A stretch of DNA of 64,000 nucleotides from Sphingomonas_D zeicaulis (GCF_050433225.1 NZ_JBNPXQ010000002.1:558001-622000); one strand, 5' to 3'; positions 18,811 through 27,803 are shown, counted from the first letter of the stretch. Numbers and translations: made by a program. Notes: a model not told the origin generated them from the letters alone.

Positions 18811-19857
18811 TCAGAGCGCGGTATTGTCTCGCGTCGTCGGACCGCTGCCGTCGCGGCTGGTCATCACCAGGTTGGCAAGGCGCGGAAGATCGCGGAACAT
18901 CAGCCGGTATACGGTCTCGGGCGCGTCATAGCCCTTGATCGACACATGGCTCATCGGCGGGCGCATATGATCCGGGATCGGCGGCTTGAGCATGTCCAGC
19001 GCCGACTTGCCGACGACGATCTCGCAGCCCAGTTCCTTGCAGGAGGATTCGAGGCGGAACGCCTTGTTCACCGTGTCGCCAAGCGCGGTGAAGTCGGCGA
19101 TGGCGGTGCTGCCCATGTTGCCGATCTGCGCATAGCCGGTGTTGATCGCCGCGCCGAACGCCAGCGGGCGCGGCAGCGCGAAGCGCTGCTGCATCGGCTC
19201 GATGATCAGGTTGATCTGCGCGATGGTGTCGATCACCACCGCCAGTTCCTCGGGCATCACCGATGCGCCGGGGTGCAGCCACACCGCCATCACCGCGTCG
19301 CCGATATATTTCTGCGACCAGCTCTTGTTCCGAAACAGCACCGCGCCGATCTCGCGGAAGATCTCGCTCATCAGCGCCGAGATGCGCTGCTCGCCCAACT
19401 CGCGCGAGAGCACCGTATAGTTGCGCATGTCGGCAACCATCACGCTGATCAGGCTGTTGGCGAGGTGGACCATCGTCGGCAGCGGCGAATCGACATCGGC
19501 CACCATCGTCGCCGGCTCGGGCTGGTTGAACTGCAGTTCCTGGTTGCCGATGCGGATGACGTCCTGGTCGGACAGGCGCGTAGGCGTGGTGAGCTGGCGG
19601 CCGTTGAGCAAGGTGCCGTTGCGGCTGCCGCTGTCGGAAACGACGCAATGGCCGGTGGCGTCGCGGCGAATCATCGCATGTTCGCGCGAAGCGACCTGAT
19701 CGTCGAGGATGATCGTCGAATGCGGGCTGCGGCCGATCCGACAGACGCTCAGCCGTTCGATGGAGAAACGGATATCGCGGCCGGCAATGATCGCTGTGAT
19801 ATACGGATCGGATGCCGCCATGCGCTGCGAAGAACCCCCCTTCTCCCCTGTCTTCAT
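18811..19857 (-). CDS. FHA-domain class III adenylate cyclase
   Basis: This 348-residue soluble protein has two parts. The N-terminal FHA phosphothreonine-binding domain (about 28-112) has IGRSPHSTI, SREHA and SGSRNGTLLNG. The C-terminal class III nucleotide cyclase domain (about 135-310) has metal-binding Asp143 (VADMRNY) and Asp187 (KYIGDAVMAVW), the base-specifying Lys183, and GDTVNKAFRLE with Asn264 and Arg268. The catalytic set looks complete, so cAMP synthesis from ATP is expected, with FHA docking to a phosphorylated partner. No Ser/Thr kinase is in the window. There is no transmembrane segment. An internal start at 19821 is an alternative. Confidence 0.92.
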   Translation of the reverse strand: MKTGEKGGSSQRMAASDPYITAIIAGRDIRFSIERLSVCRIGRSPHSTIILDDQVASREHAMIRRDATGHCVVSDSGSRNGTLLNGRQLTTPTRLSDQDVIRIGNQELQFNQPEPATMVADVDSPLPTMVHLANSLISVMVADMRNYTVLSRELGEQRISALMSEIFREIGAVLFRNKSWSQKYIGDAVMAVWLHPGASVMPEELAVVIDTIAQINLIIEPMQQRFALPRPLAFGAAINTGYAQIGNMGSTAIADFTALGDTVNKAFRLESSCKELGCEIVVGKSALDMLKPPIPDHMRPPMSHVSIKGYDAPETVYRLMFRDLPRLANLVMTSRDGSGPTTRDNTAL

Positions 19858-19934
19858 CTGGCCGCAGGGCAGCGAGTCACAACCCGAATATTGCCGATGT
19901 CGCTGCGACGCAATTCCCTAATCGGCACGTGCGA

Positions 19935-20702
19935 TCAACCGAACAGCGCGAGTACCGCATCGGCAAGCGCCGGATCTCCCACCGCGATCACCCGCCCGTC
20001 GCTGCCGTCGCCGAGCGCACGGCCCTGCCAGTCGCACATCCGCCCGCCGGCGCCCTCGACCACCGGCACGAGCGCGGCGAAGTCGTAAAGCTTCAGCCCC
20101 TGTTCGACGACGAGATCGATATGGCCCGAGGCGAGCAGCCCGTAATTATAGCAGTCGCCACCCAGCAAGGTGTCACGGCAGCGCGCCCGCAGCGTCTCGA
20201 ACCAGTGCCCGCCGATTTCGTCGAACAGCCATGGCGCGGTCGTGGCGAACAGCGCGGAGGGGATGATCGGGCAGTGACGTGTCCGGGAGCGCGCGCCCTG
20301 AAACGTCGTCGGGTGGCCGCTGGCGCCCAGCCAGCGCTCGCCGCTGATCGGCTGGTCGATCACGCCCAGCACCGGGCGCCCGGCCTCCAGCAGCGCGATC
20401 AGCGTGCCGAAGATCGGCCGGCCGCCGATGAAGGCGCGGGTGCCGTCGATCGGATCGAGCACCCACACCCGCTCAGCATCGCCGCGATCGATGCCATATT
20501 CCTCGCCGATCACGCCGTCTGCCGGCCGTTCGGTGGCAAGTAGCGTGCGAATCGCCGTCTCGGCGGCGCGATCGGCCTCGGTGACCGGGGAACTGTCTCC
20601 CTTGGTCTCGATCTCGAAGCGCCGGCGGAAAAACGGGCGGATCGCGGCGCCAGCGGCGTCGGCAAGTCGTCCGGCAAGTTGGATATCGCTGTCGCTGACC
20701 AT
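19935..20702 (-). CDS. hisN: histidinol-phosphatase, inositol monophosphatase family
   Basis: This 255-residue Mg2+-dependent phosphatase has IGEEYG (Glu67), VLDPIDGTRAF (Asp83, Asp86) and a C-terminal KLYDFAALVPVVEGAGG metal motif. The Tyr in place of the usual Trp before the last Asp, and the overall pattern, match HisN-type histidinol-phosphate phosphatases of alphaproteobacteria better than inositol monophosphatases, so a role in histidine synthesis is likely. A related phosphatase specificity cannot be excluded. It is divergent from the frameshifted AraC gene, 48 bases away. Confidence 0.85.
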   Translation of the reverse strand: MVSDSDIQLAGRLADAAGAAIRPFFRRRFEIETKGDSSPVTEADRAAETAIRTLLATERPADGVIGEEYGIDRGDAERVWVLDPIDGTRAFIGGRPIFGTLIALLEAGRPVLGVIDQPISGERWLGASGHPTTFQGARSRTRHCPIIPSALFATTAPWLFDEIGGHWFETLRARCRDTLLGGDCYNYGLLASGHIDLVVEQGLKLYDFAALVPVVEGAGGRMCDWQGRALGDGSDGRVIAVGDPALADAVLALFG

Positions 20703-20710
20703 GGCATTGA

Positions 20711-20739
20711 CCTAGCCGAGCCGGGACGACGGGGCTAGG
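20711..20739. promoter_or_regulatory. inverted repeat between hisN and the AraC-family gene
   Basis: CCTAGCC (20711-20717) and GGCTAGG (20733-20739) are a perfect 7-bp inverted repeat with a 15-base spacer. They fill most of the 48-base divergent gap, so a bound regulator could affect both genes. The neighbouring AraC-family gene is the obvious candidate, but it carries a frameshift. Confidence 0.35.
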
Positions 20740-20750
20740 CTCCAGAACCG

Positions 20751-21612
20751 ATGGAATCGCCTCGCATCATCGCGCGGGACCGGTATGACGACGGGATCGA
20801 CGCGTGGGAGGTGGCGCGCGCCACCCCCGGCGCCGCGCTGGCCGGCGCGGTCAGCGGCTATTCGAGCTATTGGGAACGCACCGCCTCCTTCACCGCGCGC
20901 CGTGAACTCGCCTCTACCGCGGTGGTGCTGATCGTCAATCTGGGTGACGTGCTCGAACTGTGCGACGGCCGCGGCGATGTGCTGCGGCTCGGCGCCGGTG
21001 AGGGCTTCGTCGCGGGCATCCATACCGCCACCGCGATCTCCCGCTCCACCGGCACGCAGGCCGGCGTCCACGTGTTCCTCAGCCGAGCCACGCTGTCGCG
21101 GCTGCTCGGCCTGCCGCTGGAGCATCTGCTCAACCGCTGCGTCGATCTGGAAAGCGGTGCTCGGCCCCGGCATCCGCAGCCTGTGCCAGCGCCTGGGCGA
21201 GACCGCTGATGTCGCGTTCCGTTTCGCGCTCCTCGAACAGGCGATTGTCCGGCGGCTGGCCGAAGCGCCGCCGCCCGATGCCGCCATGCTCCATGCCGAA
21301 CGCCGGCTGGCGCACGGCGCGTCCGTGGCGATGCTCGCTGCCGAGCTCGATCTCAGCCGCCAGCATTTCGCACGTCGCTTTCGCGAGACCACCGGGCTCG
21401 CGCCTGCAGCCTATGCTCAGCTTTGCCGCTTCGAGCGCTTTTGCGCAGCGATCGCCGCCGAGCCTGCGGCGCCGCTCGCCACGCTGGCGCCGGCCGCCGG
21501 CTATCACGACCAGCCCCATCTCGCCCGCGCGGTCCGCACCTTCGCGGCAATGACGCCGGGTGAACTCCGCCAGCGCCTGCTGCCGCAGGGCTATGGCGTG
21601 CGGGAAGACTGA
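20751..21612 (+). pseudogene. AraC-family transcriptional regulator, interrupted by a frameshift
   Basis: Two overlapping frames together encode one AraC-family regulator. The first frame (20751-21209) gives the N-terminal sensing domain through CVDLE and then runs out of family sequence. The second frame carries AVLGPGIRSLCQRLGE and the C-terminal domain with two helix-turn-helix motifs (SVAMLAAELDLSRQHFARRF and LATLAPAAGYHDQPHLARAV), ending at 21612. Removing one A from the AAA at 21151-21153 restores a continuous reading (DLEAVLGPG) of about 286 residues. The gene is therefore a recent pseudogene, a sequencing error or, less likely, a programmed slip. No start would give the second part alone a sensible N-terminus. 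Confidence 0.85.
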
Positions 21613-21686
21613 TCTTCCATCGATACAAGACCGGCCGGCAGCGCGTTGTTAGGCTTCGTGGCAATGTTCATTTCGGGAGAGCCCCA

Positions 21687-22109
21687 ATGCACCACGCCCT
21701 GATCCCCTGCCTGCGCTACAAGGATGCGCCCGCCGCCATTGCCTTCCTGTGCGACGCCTTCGGCTTCGAGCGCCAAGCCGTCTATGCCGACGACGCCGAT
21801 CCTTCGATCATCCACCACGCCCAACTCACGCTGGACGGCAACATGATCATGCTGGGCAGCGCCGACAACGGCAGCGAGTCGGCCAAGCTCTACAACTGGA
21901 AGACGCCGGCCGAGGCCGGCGGCATCACCATGTGCGTCTGCGCGGTGATCGACGATCCCGACGTCCATGCCGCCCGGGCGACATCCGCGGGCGCGCGGAT
22001 CATCCGCGGGCCATACGACAATGTCGGCTATCCGGGGCGCGCCTATGACGCGCTCGATACCGAGGGCAATGTCTGGAATTTCGGCAGCTACGATCCGTTC
22101 GCGGCGTAG
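21687..22109 (+). CDS. VOC-family (glyoxalase/bleomycin-resistance-like) protein
   Basis: This 140-residue protein has two beta-alpha-beta-beta-beta modules: ALIPCLRYKDAPAAIAFL starts the first, and GITMCVCAVIDDPDVHAARA starts the second, which ends DTEGNVWNFGSYDP. It resembles PhnB/VOC proteins of unknown substrate. A GGGAGAG ribosome site precedes the ATG. It follows the AraC-family gene by 74 bases on the same strand and might have been one of its targets. Confidence 0.85.
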   Translation: MHHALIPCLRYKDAPAAIAFLCDAFGFERQAVYADDADPSIIHHAQLTLDGNMIMLGSADNGSESAKLYNWKTPAEAGGITMCVCAVIDDPDVHAARATSAGARIIRGPYDNVGYPGRAYDALDTEGNVWNFGSYDPFAA

Positions 22110-22114
22110 CGGCT

Positions 22115-22140
22115 TCCCCCTCCCGCACCAGGGAGGGGGA
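22115..22140. terminator. hairpin between convergent VOC and maeB genes
   Basis: TCCCCCTCCC (22115-22124) pairs perfectly with GGGAGGGGGA (22131-22140) over a 6-base loop. It starts 6 bases after the VOC stop and 6 bases before the maeB end, so it could serve both strands. No T-run follows. Confidence 0.55.
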
Positions 22141-22145
22141 GCATA

Positions 22146-24410
22146 TCAGCGCGCGATACCGCCGGCGGCGAGTACCGCGAGCGTCACCAGTTCGGACGCG
22201 GTCGATGCCATCGTCGCGACCTGGACGGACTTCTCCATGCCGATCAGCATCGGCCCGATCACATGGTCGCCGCCCAGCTCGCGCAGCAGTTTGGCGGAAA
22301 TATTGGCGGACTGCAGCCCCGGCATCACCAGAACGTTGGCGGGCCCCGAGAGGCGGCAGAACGGATAGTTCGCCATCAGCTTGGGGTTGAGCGCAACGTC
22401 GGGCGCCATCTCGCCCTCGAACTCGAAGGAGACACCGCGCGCATCAAGGATCGCCACCGCTTCGCGGATGCTTTCCAGCCAGTTACCCGCCGGGTTGCCG
22501 AACGTCGAATAGCTGAGGAAGGCCACGCGCGGTTCGTGGCCCATCTTGCGCGCGACCGCGGCAGTGCCCTCGGCAATGTCGGCGAGGCAGGCCGCGGACG
22601 GGCGTTCGTTGACTGTGGTGTCGGCCATGAACACAGTGTGGCTCTGGCCGACGAGGATGTGGACGCCGAACGGCGTCTGACCATCGATCGGATCGAGCAC
22701 GCGGCGAATCTCGCGCATCGACTGTGCATAGGGCCTGGTGACGCCGGTGATCATCGCGTCCGCCTCGCCCATCTTGAGCATCAGCGATCCGAACAGGTTT
22801 CGATCCTGGTTGACCATCCGCTCCACCTCGCGCTTGAGGTAGCCGCGGCGCTGCAGCCGTTCATAGAGCAGCTCCACCATCTTGGGCACCAGAGGCGAGA
22901 CGCGGCTGTTGTGCAGCTCGAAGCTGTACGGATCGTCGACGCCGAGAGCCTTCAGCCGGTCATAGACTTCGTCGCGGCCGACCAGCACGGGCGTGCCATA
23001 GCCGCCGTCGCGGAACTGGATCGCCGCGCGCAGCACCACTTCCTCCTCGCCTTCCGCGAACAGCACGCGCTTGGGATGCGCGCGGGCGCCCTCATAGGCG
23101 AGCGTCAGCACCGAGGTGGTCGGGTTGAGCCGGCCGCGCAGCGCGTTGCGATAGGCGCCCATGTCGAGGATCGGCTTGGTGGCGACGCCGCTGTCCATCG
23201 CCGCCTGCGCGACGGCGGCAGGCACCACCTCCATCAGCCGCGGATCGAAGGGGGCGGGAATGATATAATCGACGCCGAAGCTGTGGGTGCGGCCGCCATA
23301 GGCCTGCGCCACCTCTTCCGGCACCGCCTCGCGCGCCAGTTCGGCGATGGCGTTGGCGGCGGCGATCTTCATCTCCTCGTTGATCGCGGTCGCGCGCACG
23401 TCAAGCGCGCCGCGGAAGATGAAGGGGAAGCCGAGGACGTTGTTGACCTGATTGGGATAGTCCGACCGGCCGGTCGCGATGATCACGTCGGGACGTGCGG
23501 CCTTCGCCTCGGGCGGGGTGATCTCCGGATCGGGATTGGCCATCGCGAAGATGATCGGCCGCTTCGCCATCGTCTTCACCAGTTCGGGCTTCAGCGCACC
23601 TGCGGCCGAAAGGCCGAGGAAGATGTCGGCATCGACCATCGCCTCGGCCAGCGAGCGCCGGTCGGTCTTGGCGGCATGCGCGGACTTCCACTGATCCATG
23701 CTTTCCTGGCGGCCCTGATAGATCACGCCCTGGCGATCGCACATCAGCACATTGTCGTGCGGCACGCCCATCGCCTTGATCAGCGCGGTGCAGGCGATCG
23801 CCGCGGCGCCGGCGCCGTTCACCACCACCCGCACGTCCTTCAGGTCGCGCCCGGTGATGTGGCAAGCGTTGATCAGGCCGGCGGCGGTGATGATCGCGGT
23901 GCCATGCTGATCGTCATGCATGACCGGGATGTTCATCCGCTCCTTCAGCGCCTGCTCGATGATGAAGCATTCTGGCGCCTTGATGTCTTCCAGGTTGATG
24001 CCGCCGAAGCTCGGCTCGAGCAGCGCCACCGCGTTGATGAAGGCCTCGGGATCCTCGGTCGCCAGTTCGAGGTCGATCGAATCGACGTCGGCGAAGCGCT
24101 TGAACAGCACCGCCTTGCCTTCCATCACCGGCTTGGACGCGAGCGCGCCGAGATTGCCGAGACCCAGGATCGCGGTGCCGTTGGAGATCACGGCGACGAG
24201 GTTGCCCTTGGCGGTATAGTCATAGGCGGTCGAGGGATCCTCGGCGATCGCCCTCACCGGCACGGCGACTCCCGGGGAATAGGCGAGGCTCAGGTCGCGC
24301 TGCGTCGCCATCGGCTTGGACGCGATGATCTCGATCTTGCCGGGCCGCCCGTAGGAATGGAACAGCAGCGCCTCGCGCTCCGAGAACTGGACGTTCGCAC
24401 CTTCGCTCAT
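22146..24410 (-). CDS. maeB: NADP-dependent malic enzyme with phosphotransacetylase-like domain
   Basis: This 754-residue protein oxidatively decarboxylates malate to pyruvate with NADP. The malic-enzyme part (about 1-430) includes SYGRPGKIEI, TAKGNLVAVISNGTAILGLG, HDDQHGTAII and VNGAGAAAIAC for nucleotide binding. The C-terminal part (about 440-754) is a phosphotransacetylase-like domain (FAEGEEEVVLRAA, ending with VMPGLQSANISAKLL), usual in MaeB and thought to be regulatory (acetyl-CoA sensing) rather than catalytic. The ATG at 24410 is chosen because the longer frame to 24599 runs antisense into mutS. It is divergent from mutS. Confidence 0.95.
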   Translation of the reverse strand: MSEGANVQFSEREALLFHSYGRPGKIEIIASKPMATQRDLSLAYSPGVAVPVRAIAEDPSTAYDYTAKGNLVAVISNGTAILGLGNLGALASKPVMEGKAVLFKRFADVDSIDLELATEDPEAFINAVALLEPSFGGINLEDIKAPECFIIEQALKERMNIPVMHDDQHGTAIITAAGLINACHITGRDLKDVRVVVNGAGAAAIACTALIKAMGVPHDNVLMCDRQGVIYQGRQESMDQWKSAHAAKTDRRSLAEAMVDADIFLGLSAAGALKPELVKTMAKRPIIFAMANPDPEITPPEAKAARPDVIIATGRSDYPNQVNNVLGFPFIFRGALDVRATAINEEMKIAAANAIAELAREAVPEEVAQAYGGRTHSFGVDYIIPAPFDPRLMEVVPAAVAQAAMDSGVATKPILDMGAYRNALRGRLNPTTSVLTLAYEGARAHPKRVLFAEGEEEVVLRAAIQFRDGGYGTPVLVGRDEVYDRLKALGVDDPYSFELHNSRVSPLVPKMVELLYERLQRRGYLKREVERMVNQDRNLFGSLMLKMGEADAMITGVTRPYAQSMREIRRVLDPIDGQTPFGVHILVGQSHTVFMADTTVNERPSAACLADIAEGTAAVARKMGHEPRVAFLSYSTFGNPAGNWLESIREAVAILDARGVSFEFEGEMAPDVALNPKLMANYPFCRLSGPANVLVMPGLQSANISAKLLRELGGDHVIGPMLIGMEKSVQVATMASTASELVTLAVLAAGGIAR

Positions 24411-24555
24411 CAGCTTCCCTCTCCGCTGTTCGCCCACCCCCTTAGGGCGGGGATGTTGCAAGGGAAAGGTGGCAATGGAAACCAATTCCCGGCGGCGGCC
24501 GTAACGGAACATCGCCGGGCTTCGCGCGGGCCGCCACCCTGTGTATCGAGCCGCG

Positions 24556-27144
24556 ATGACCGACGCCGCCCCCACGCCGATGATGGCCCAATATTTCACG
24601 CTGAAGGCCGAAGCGCCCGATTGCCTGCTGTTCTACCGGATGGGCGACTTCTTCGAACTGTTCTTCGACGATGCCCGCACCGCCTCCGCGATCCTCGACA
24701 TCGCGCTCACCGCGCGTGGCGAGCATGCCGGGAAACCGGTGCCGATGTGCGGGGTGCCCGCGCATTCGGCGGAGGCCTATCTTGCGCGGCTGATCAAGGC
24801 GGGGCAGCGCGTCGCCATCGCCGAGCAGGTGGAATCGCCCGCAGAGGCCAAGGCGCGGGGATCCAAGTCGCTGGTGGCGCGCGCGGTCGTCCGCGTCGTC
24901 ACCGCGGGCACGCTGACCGAGGAAGCGCTGCTCGACTCGCGCGCCGCCAACTGGCTGGTCGCGATCGGCGAGGCGGCGGGCGGGCTGGGTCTCGCGGCGG
25001 TCGATGTCTCGACGGGGCGCTTCGAACTCGCCGCGATCACCGGCGCTACGCTCGACGCCGAACTGGCGCGGCTCAATCCGGCGGAGATCGTCGTCGCCGA
25101 GGGTTCCGGCCTCGACGGCCTCATCCGCCCGCGCGAGGGGTTCGACAGCGCGCGCGCCGAGGCGCGGCTGAAGACCCTTTATGGTGTCGCGACGCTCGAC
25201 GGGTTCGGCAGCTTCTCGCGCCCCGAACTGGCTGCGGCGGGCGGATTGCTTGCCTATCTCGACCATGCCGGCAAGGGCGCCTTGCCCTTCCTCCAGCCGC
25301 CCGAGCGGCGGCTGGCGGGCGGCACGATGATGATCGACGCGGCGACGCGCGAGAGCCTGGAACTCACCCGCACCGCGCAGGGCAATCGCGCGGGCAGCCT
25401 GCTCGACATCGTCGACCGCACCGTCACCGGCGCCGGCGCGCGGCTGCTGGGCGCCGATCTGGCGGCGCCGCTGGTTGACCGTGGCGCGATCGCCGCGCGG
25501 CTCGGCCTCGTCCGCTTCTTCGCCGAGGACCAGACGACACGTGAGTCGCTGCGCGCCGGCCTCAGAACGTTGCCCGATGTCGGGCGTGCGCTGGGGCGTC
25601 TCGCCGCAGGCCGGGGCTCGCCGCGTGACCTCGGCCAGTTGCGGGACGGACTGTCAGCTGCGCGCGCGCTGCGGGGGCAGCTTACGACGTCGGTGGATCT
25701 CTCGCCGCTGCTTGCCGACCTCCTGCCGCTGCTCGATGGCCATGGCGCGCTGATCGATCAGCTCGCCGTCGCGCTGGTGCCGTCGCCGCCGATCGACGCG
25801 GCGCAGGGCGGCTACATCGCCGAGGGCTATGATGCCGCGCTCGATGAGCTGCGCGCGACCGGCGGCGATGGCCGCCGCGCGATCGCCGCGCTTGAGGCGC
25901 GCTACCGCGAATCGACCGGCATCGGCGCGCTGAAGATCAAGCACAACGGCGTGCTCGGCTATCATATCGAGGTGCCGGCGCGGCATGCCGACCCGCTGAT
26001 GGCGGCGGATTCGGGCTTCACCCATCGCCAGACCCTGGCGGGGGTCGTCCGCTTCAACGCGCCGGACCTGCACGATGTCGCCAGCCGGGTGACCCAGGCC
26101 GGCGCGCATGCGCTGGCGGCGGAGGCGGCGCATCTCGAAGCGCTGATCGCGCTGGCCATGGAGAGCGCGGCGCCGATCGCCGCCACCGCCAACGCGCTGG
26201 CACGGCTCGACGTCGCCGCCGCGCTGGCGGCGCGCGCGATCGAGGGCGGCTGGTGCCTGCCCGAATTCGCCGAACATCCCTGCCTCCAGATCGAGGGCGG
26301 GCGGCATCCGGTGGTCGAGGCATCGCTGGCGCGGGCCGGTGACCGCTTCGTCGCCAATGACTGCAAGCTCTCGCCAGAGCGGCGGCTGTGGCTGGTCACC
26401 GGCCCCAACATGGGCGGTAAATCGACCTTCCTGCGCCAGAACGCGCTGATCGCGGTGCTCGCGCAGGCGGGCAGCTATGTGCCCGCCACCGCGGCGCGGC
26501 TCGGATTGGTCGACCGGCTGTTCAGCCGTGTCGGCGCCTCGGACAATCTCGCGCGCGGCCGCTCCACCTTCATGGTCGAGATGGTCGAGACCGCCGCGAT
26601 CCTCGCGCAGGCGACACCGCAAAGTCTCGTGATCCTTGACGAAGTCGGCCGCGGCACCAGCACCTATGACGGCCTCGCCATCGCCTGGGCGGTGGTGGAA
26701 GCGGTGCATGAGATGAACCGCTGCCGATGCCTGTTCGCGACCCACTATCATGAACTGACCCGGCTGGCGGAACGGCTCGACGGCCTGTCGCTGCACCATG
26801 TCCGCGCGCGCGAGTGGAAGGGGGATCTGGTGCTGCTGCACGAGATTGCCGATGGCCCCGCCGACCGCAGCTACGGACTCGCCGTCGCCAAGCTCGCCGG
26901 CCTGCCGCCGCCGGTGATCGCGCGCGCAAAGTCGGTGCTCGCCAAGCTGGAAGCCGGTCGCGCCGCGACCGGCGGCCTTGCCGCTGGGCTCGACGATTTG
27001 CCGCTGTTCGCTGCCGCGGCTGCGGCCGAGGAGGAAAAGGCCGATGCGCTGCGCGACGCGCTGGGCGCGATCGACGTCGATGCGCTCAGCCCGCGTGAGG
27101 CGCTGGAGCTGATCTACCGGCTGAAGGCGTTGGCGGCGGAGTGA
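24556..27144 (+). CDS. mutS: DNA mismatch repair protein MutS
   Basis: This 862-residue mismatch-recognition ATPase is full length. The N-terminal mismatch-binding domain has the Phe-x-Glu site in GDFFELFFDD, followed by connector, lever and clamp regions. The C-terminal ABC-type ATPase has Walker A GPNMGGKST (616-624), FMVEMVETAAI, and Walker B with the signature DEVGRGTSTYDGLAIAW, then THYHELT. A C-terminal helical dimer segment follows. The ATG at 24556 is preferred to an in-frame GTG at 24541. MutL is not in the window. Just after its stop lies the parDE-type operon. Confidence 0.97.
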   Translation: MTDAAPTPMMAQYFTLKAEAPDCLLFYRMGDFFELFFDDARTASAILDIALTARGEHAGKPVPMCGVPAHSAEAYLARLIKAGQRVAIAEQVESPAEAKARGSKSLVARAVVRVVTAGTLTEEALLDSRAANWLVAIGEAAGGLGLAAVDVSTGRFELAAITGATLDAELARLNPAEIVVAEGSGLDGLIRPREGFDSARAEARLKTLYGVATLDGFGSFSRPELAAAGGLLAYLDHAGKGALPFLQPPERRLAGGTMMIDAATRESLELTRTAQGNRAGSLLDIVDRTVTGAGARLLGADLAAPLVDRGAIAARLGLVRFFAEDQTTRESLRAGLRTLPDVGRALGRLAAGRGSPRDLGQLRDGLSAARALRGQLTTSVDLSPLLADLLPLLDGHGALIDQLAVALVPSPPIDAAQGGYIAEGYDAALDELRATGGDGRRAIAALEARYRESTGIGALKIKHNGVLGYHIEVPARHADPLMAADSGFTHRQTLAGVVRFNAPDLHDVASRVTQAGAHALAAEAAHLEALIALAMESAAPIAATANALARLDVAAALAARAIEGGWCLPEFAEHPCLQIEGGRHPVVEASLARAGDRFVANDCKLSPERRLWLVTGPNMGGKSTFLRQNALIAVLAQAGSYVPATAARLGLVDRLFSRVGASDNLARGRSTFMVEMVETAAILAQATPQSLVILDEVGRGTSTYDGLAIAWAVVEAVHEMNRCRCLFATHYHELTRLAERLDGLSLHHVRAREWKGDLVLLHEIADGPADRSYGLAVAKLAGLPPPVIARAKSVLAKLEAGRAATGGLAAGLDDLPLFAAAAAAEEEKADALRDALGAIDVDALSPREALELIYRLKALAAE

Positions 27145-27145
27145 A

Positions 27146-27160
27146 GGTCATGGTATGACC
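27146..27160. promoter_or_regulatory. dyad upstream of the ParD-like antitoxin gene
   Basis: GGTCAT-GGT-ATGACC is a perfect 6-bp inverted repeat one base after the mutS stop and 25 bases before the antitoxin start. ParD-type ribbon-helix-helix antitoxins usually repress their own promoter through such sites, so it is a likely operator, unproven here. Confidence 0.45.
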
Positions 27161-27185
27161 AAGTCGTACCGAATATTGGGAGAGT

Positions 27186-27476
27186 ATGATGGGCGTTGTC
27201 CGCAAGATCAGCATCGCCTTGACCGAGGAACTGGCAACGGACGTCGATCAGGCCGTCGCCAGCGGCGATTATGCGAGCAGCAGCGAGGTCATCCGCGAGG
27301 CTCTGCGCCAGTGGAAGCAGCAGCGTGAGGCTGATCAGGCGCGTATCGCCGAACTGCGCCGGCTGATGCAGGAGGGGTTGGACAGCGGTGAGCCTCAAGC
27401 CCTGAACGATGCCTTTTTCGATGACATCATTACGCGCGGAATGGCGCGGCTGGCGGCGCGCAAAGCCGCCGAATGA
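27186..27476 (+). CDS. ParD-like ribbon-helix-helix antitoxin
   Basis: This protein of 96 residues (95 if the second ATG at 27189 is used) has an N-terminal ribbon-helix-helix: KISIALTEEL forms the strand, then SSSEVIREALRQW the helices. A charged C-terminal tail should bind and neutralise the toxin. It overlaps the toxin gene by 4 bases (ATGA). A GGGAG ribosome site precedes the start. It would act in the cytoplasm as toxin antidote and autorepressor. Confidence 0.9.
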   Translation: MMGVVRKISIALTEELATDVDQAVASGDYASSSEVIREALRQWKQQREADQARIAELRRLMQEGLDSGEPQALNDAFFDDIITRGMARLAARKAAE

Positions 27477-27772
27477 GGGTACTCGTCTACGCGCCTCAGG
27501 CAAAGGCGGATCTGGATGAGATCTTCGACACGATCGCAGCCGACGATGATGCAACGGCCAGGAGATTTGTGAACAGGGTGCGGCAGGCAACTCTTCGGTT
27601 GGGCGACTTTCCGTTCAGCGGACCCGAGCGGCCAGAAATCGGCAAAGGGGCGCGTTCGCTCAATGTTGACGCATATCTCGTGCTTTACCGTGTCTGGGTT
27701 GATCATGTGCTGATTGCCCGTGTTGTTCACGGTGCCCGCAATTTGACTGACATGCTGCGCGACGACGCGTGA
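27473..27772 (+). CDS. ParE/RelE-superfamily toxin
   Basis: This 99-residue toxin-fold protein has the family's pattern: an N-terminal strand and helix (VYAPQAKADLDEIFDTIA), the central FPFSGPERPEI, then strands YLVLYRVWVDHVLIARVVHGARN with the final helix. ParE toxins poison DNA gyrase and RelE-like relatives cut mRNA; pairing with a ParD-type antitoxin favours ParE. The start overlaps the antitoxin stop. The gene appears intact. Base composition is a little lower in GC than mutS and glnD beside it, which fits acquisition as a module. Confidence 0.9.
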   Translation: MRVLVYAPQAKADLDEIFDTIAADDDATARRFVNRVRQATLRLGDFPFSGPERPEIGKGARSLNVDAYLVLYRVWVDHVLIARVVHGARNLTDMLRDDA

Positions 27773-27803
27773 CGCGGCGGCCCGCAACCCCTATCTCCCT
27801 GCC

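Noticed and set aside
24541..24556. GTG at 24541 as the mutS start
   Set aside because: It is in frame but adds five residues before the ATG at 24556; the ATG gives the usual short N-terminus before the conserved region.
22263..25478. 1071-codon plus-strand open frame across maeB and mutS
   Set aside because: It runs antisense through maeB and then out of frame in mutS. Its composition is the typical His/Arg/Asp-rich high-GC shadow, and no family motif is present.
27186..27772. ParDE-like pair as part of a larger mobile island
   Set aside because: Only the two genes lie between mutS and glnD. There is no transposase, repeat boundary or other accessory gene.
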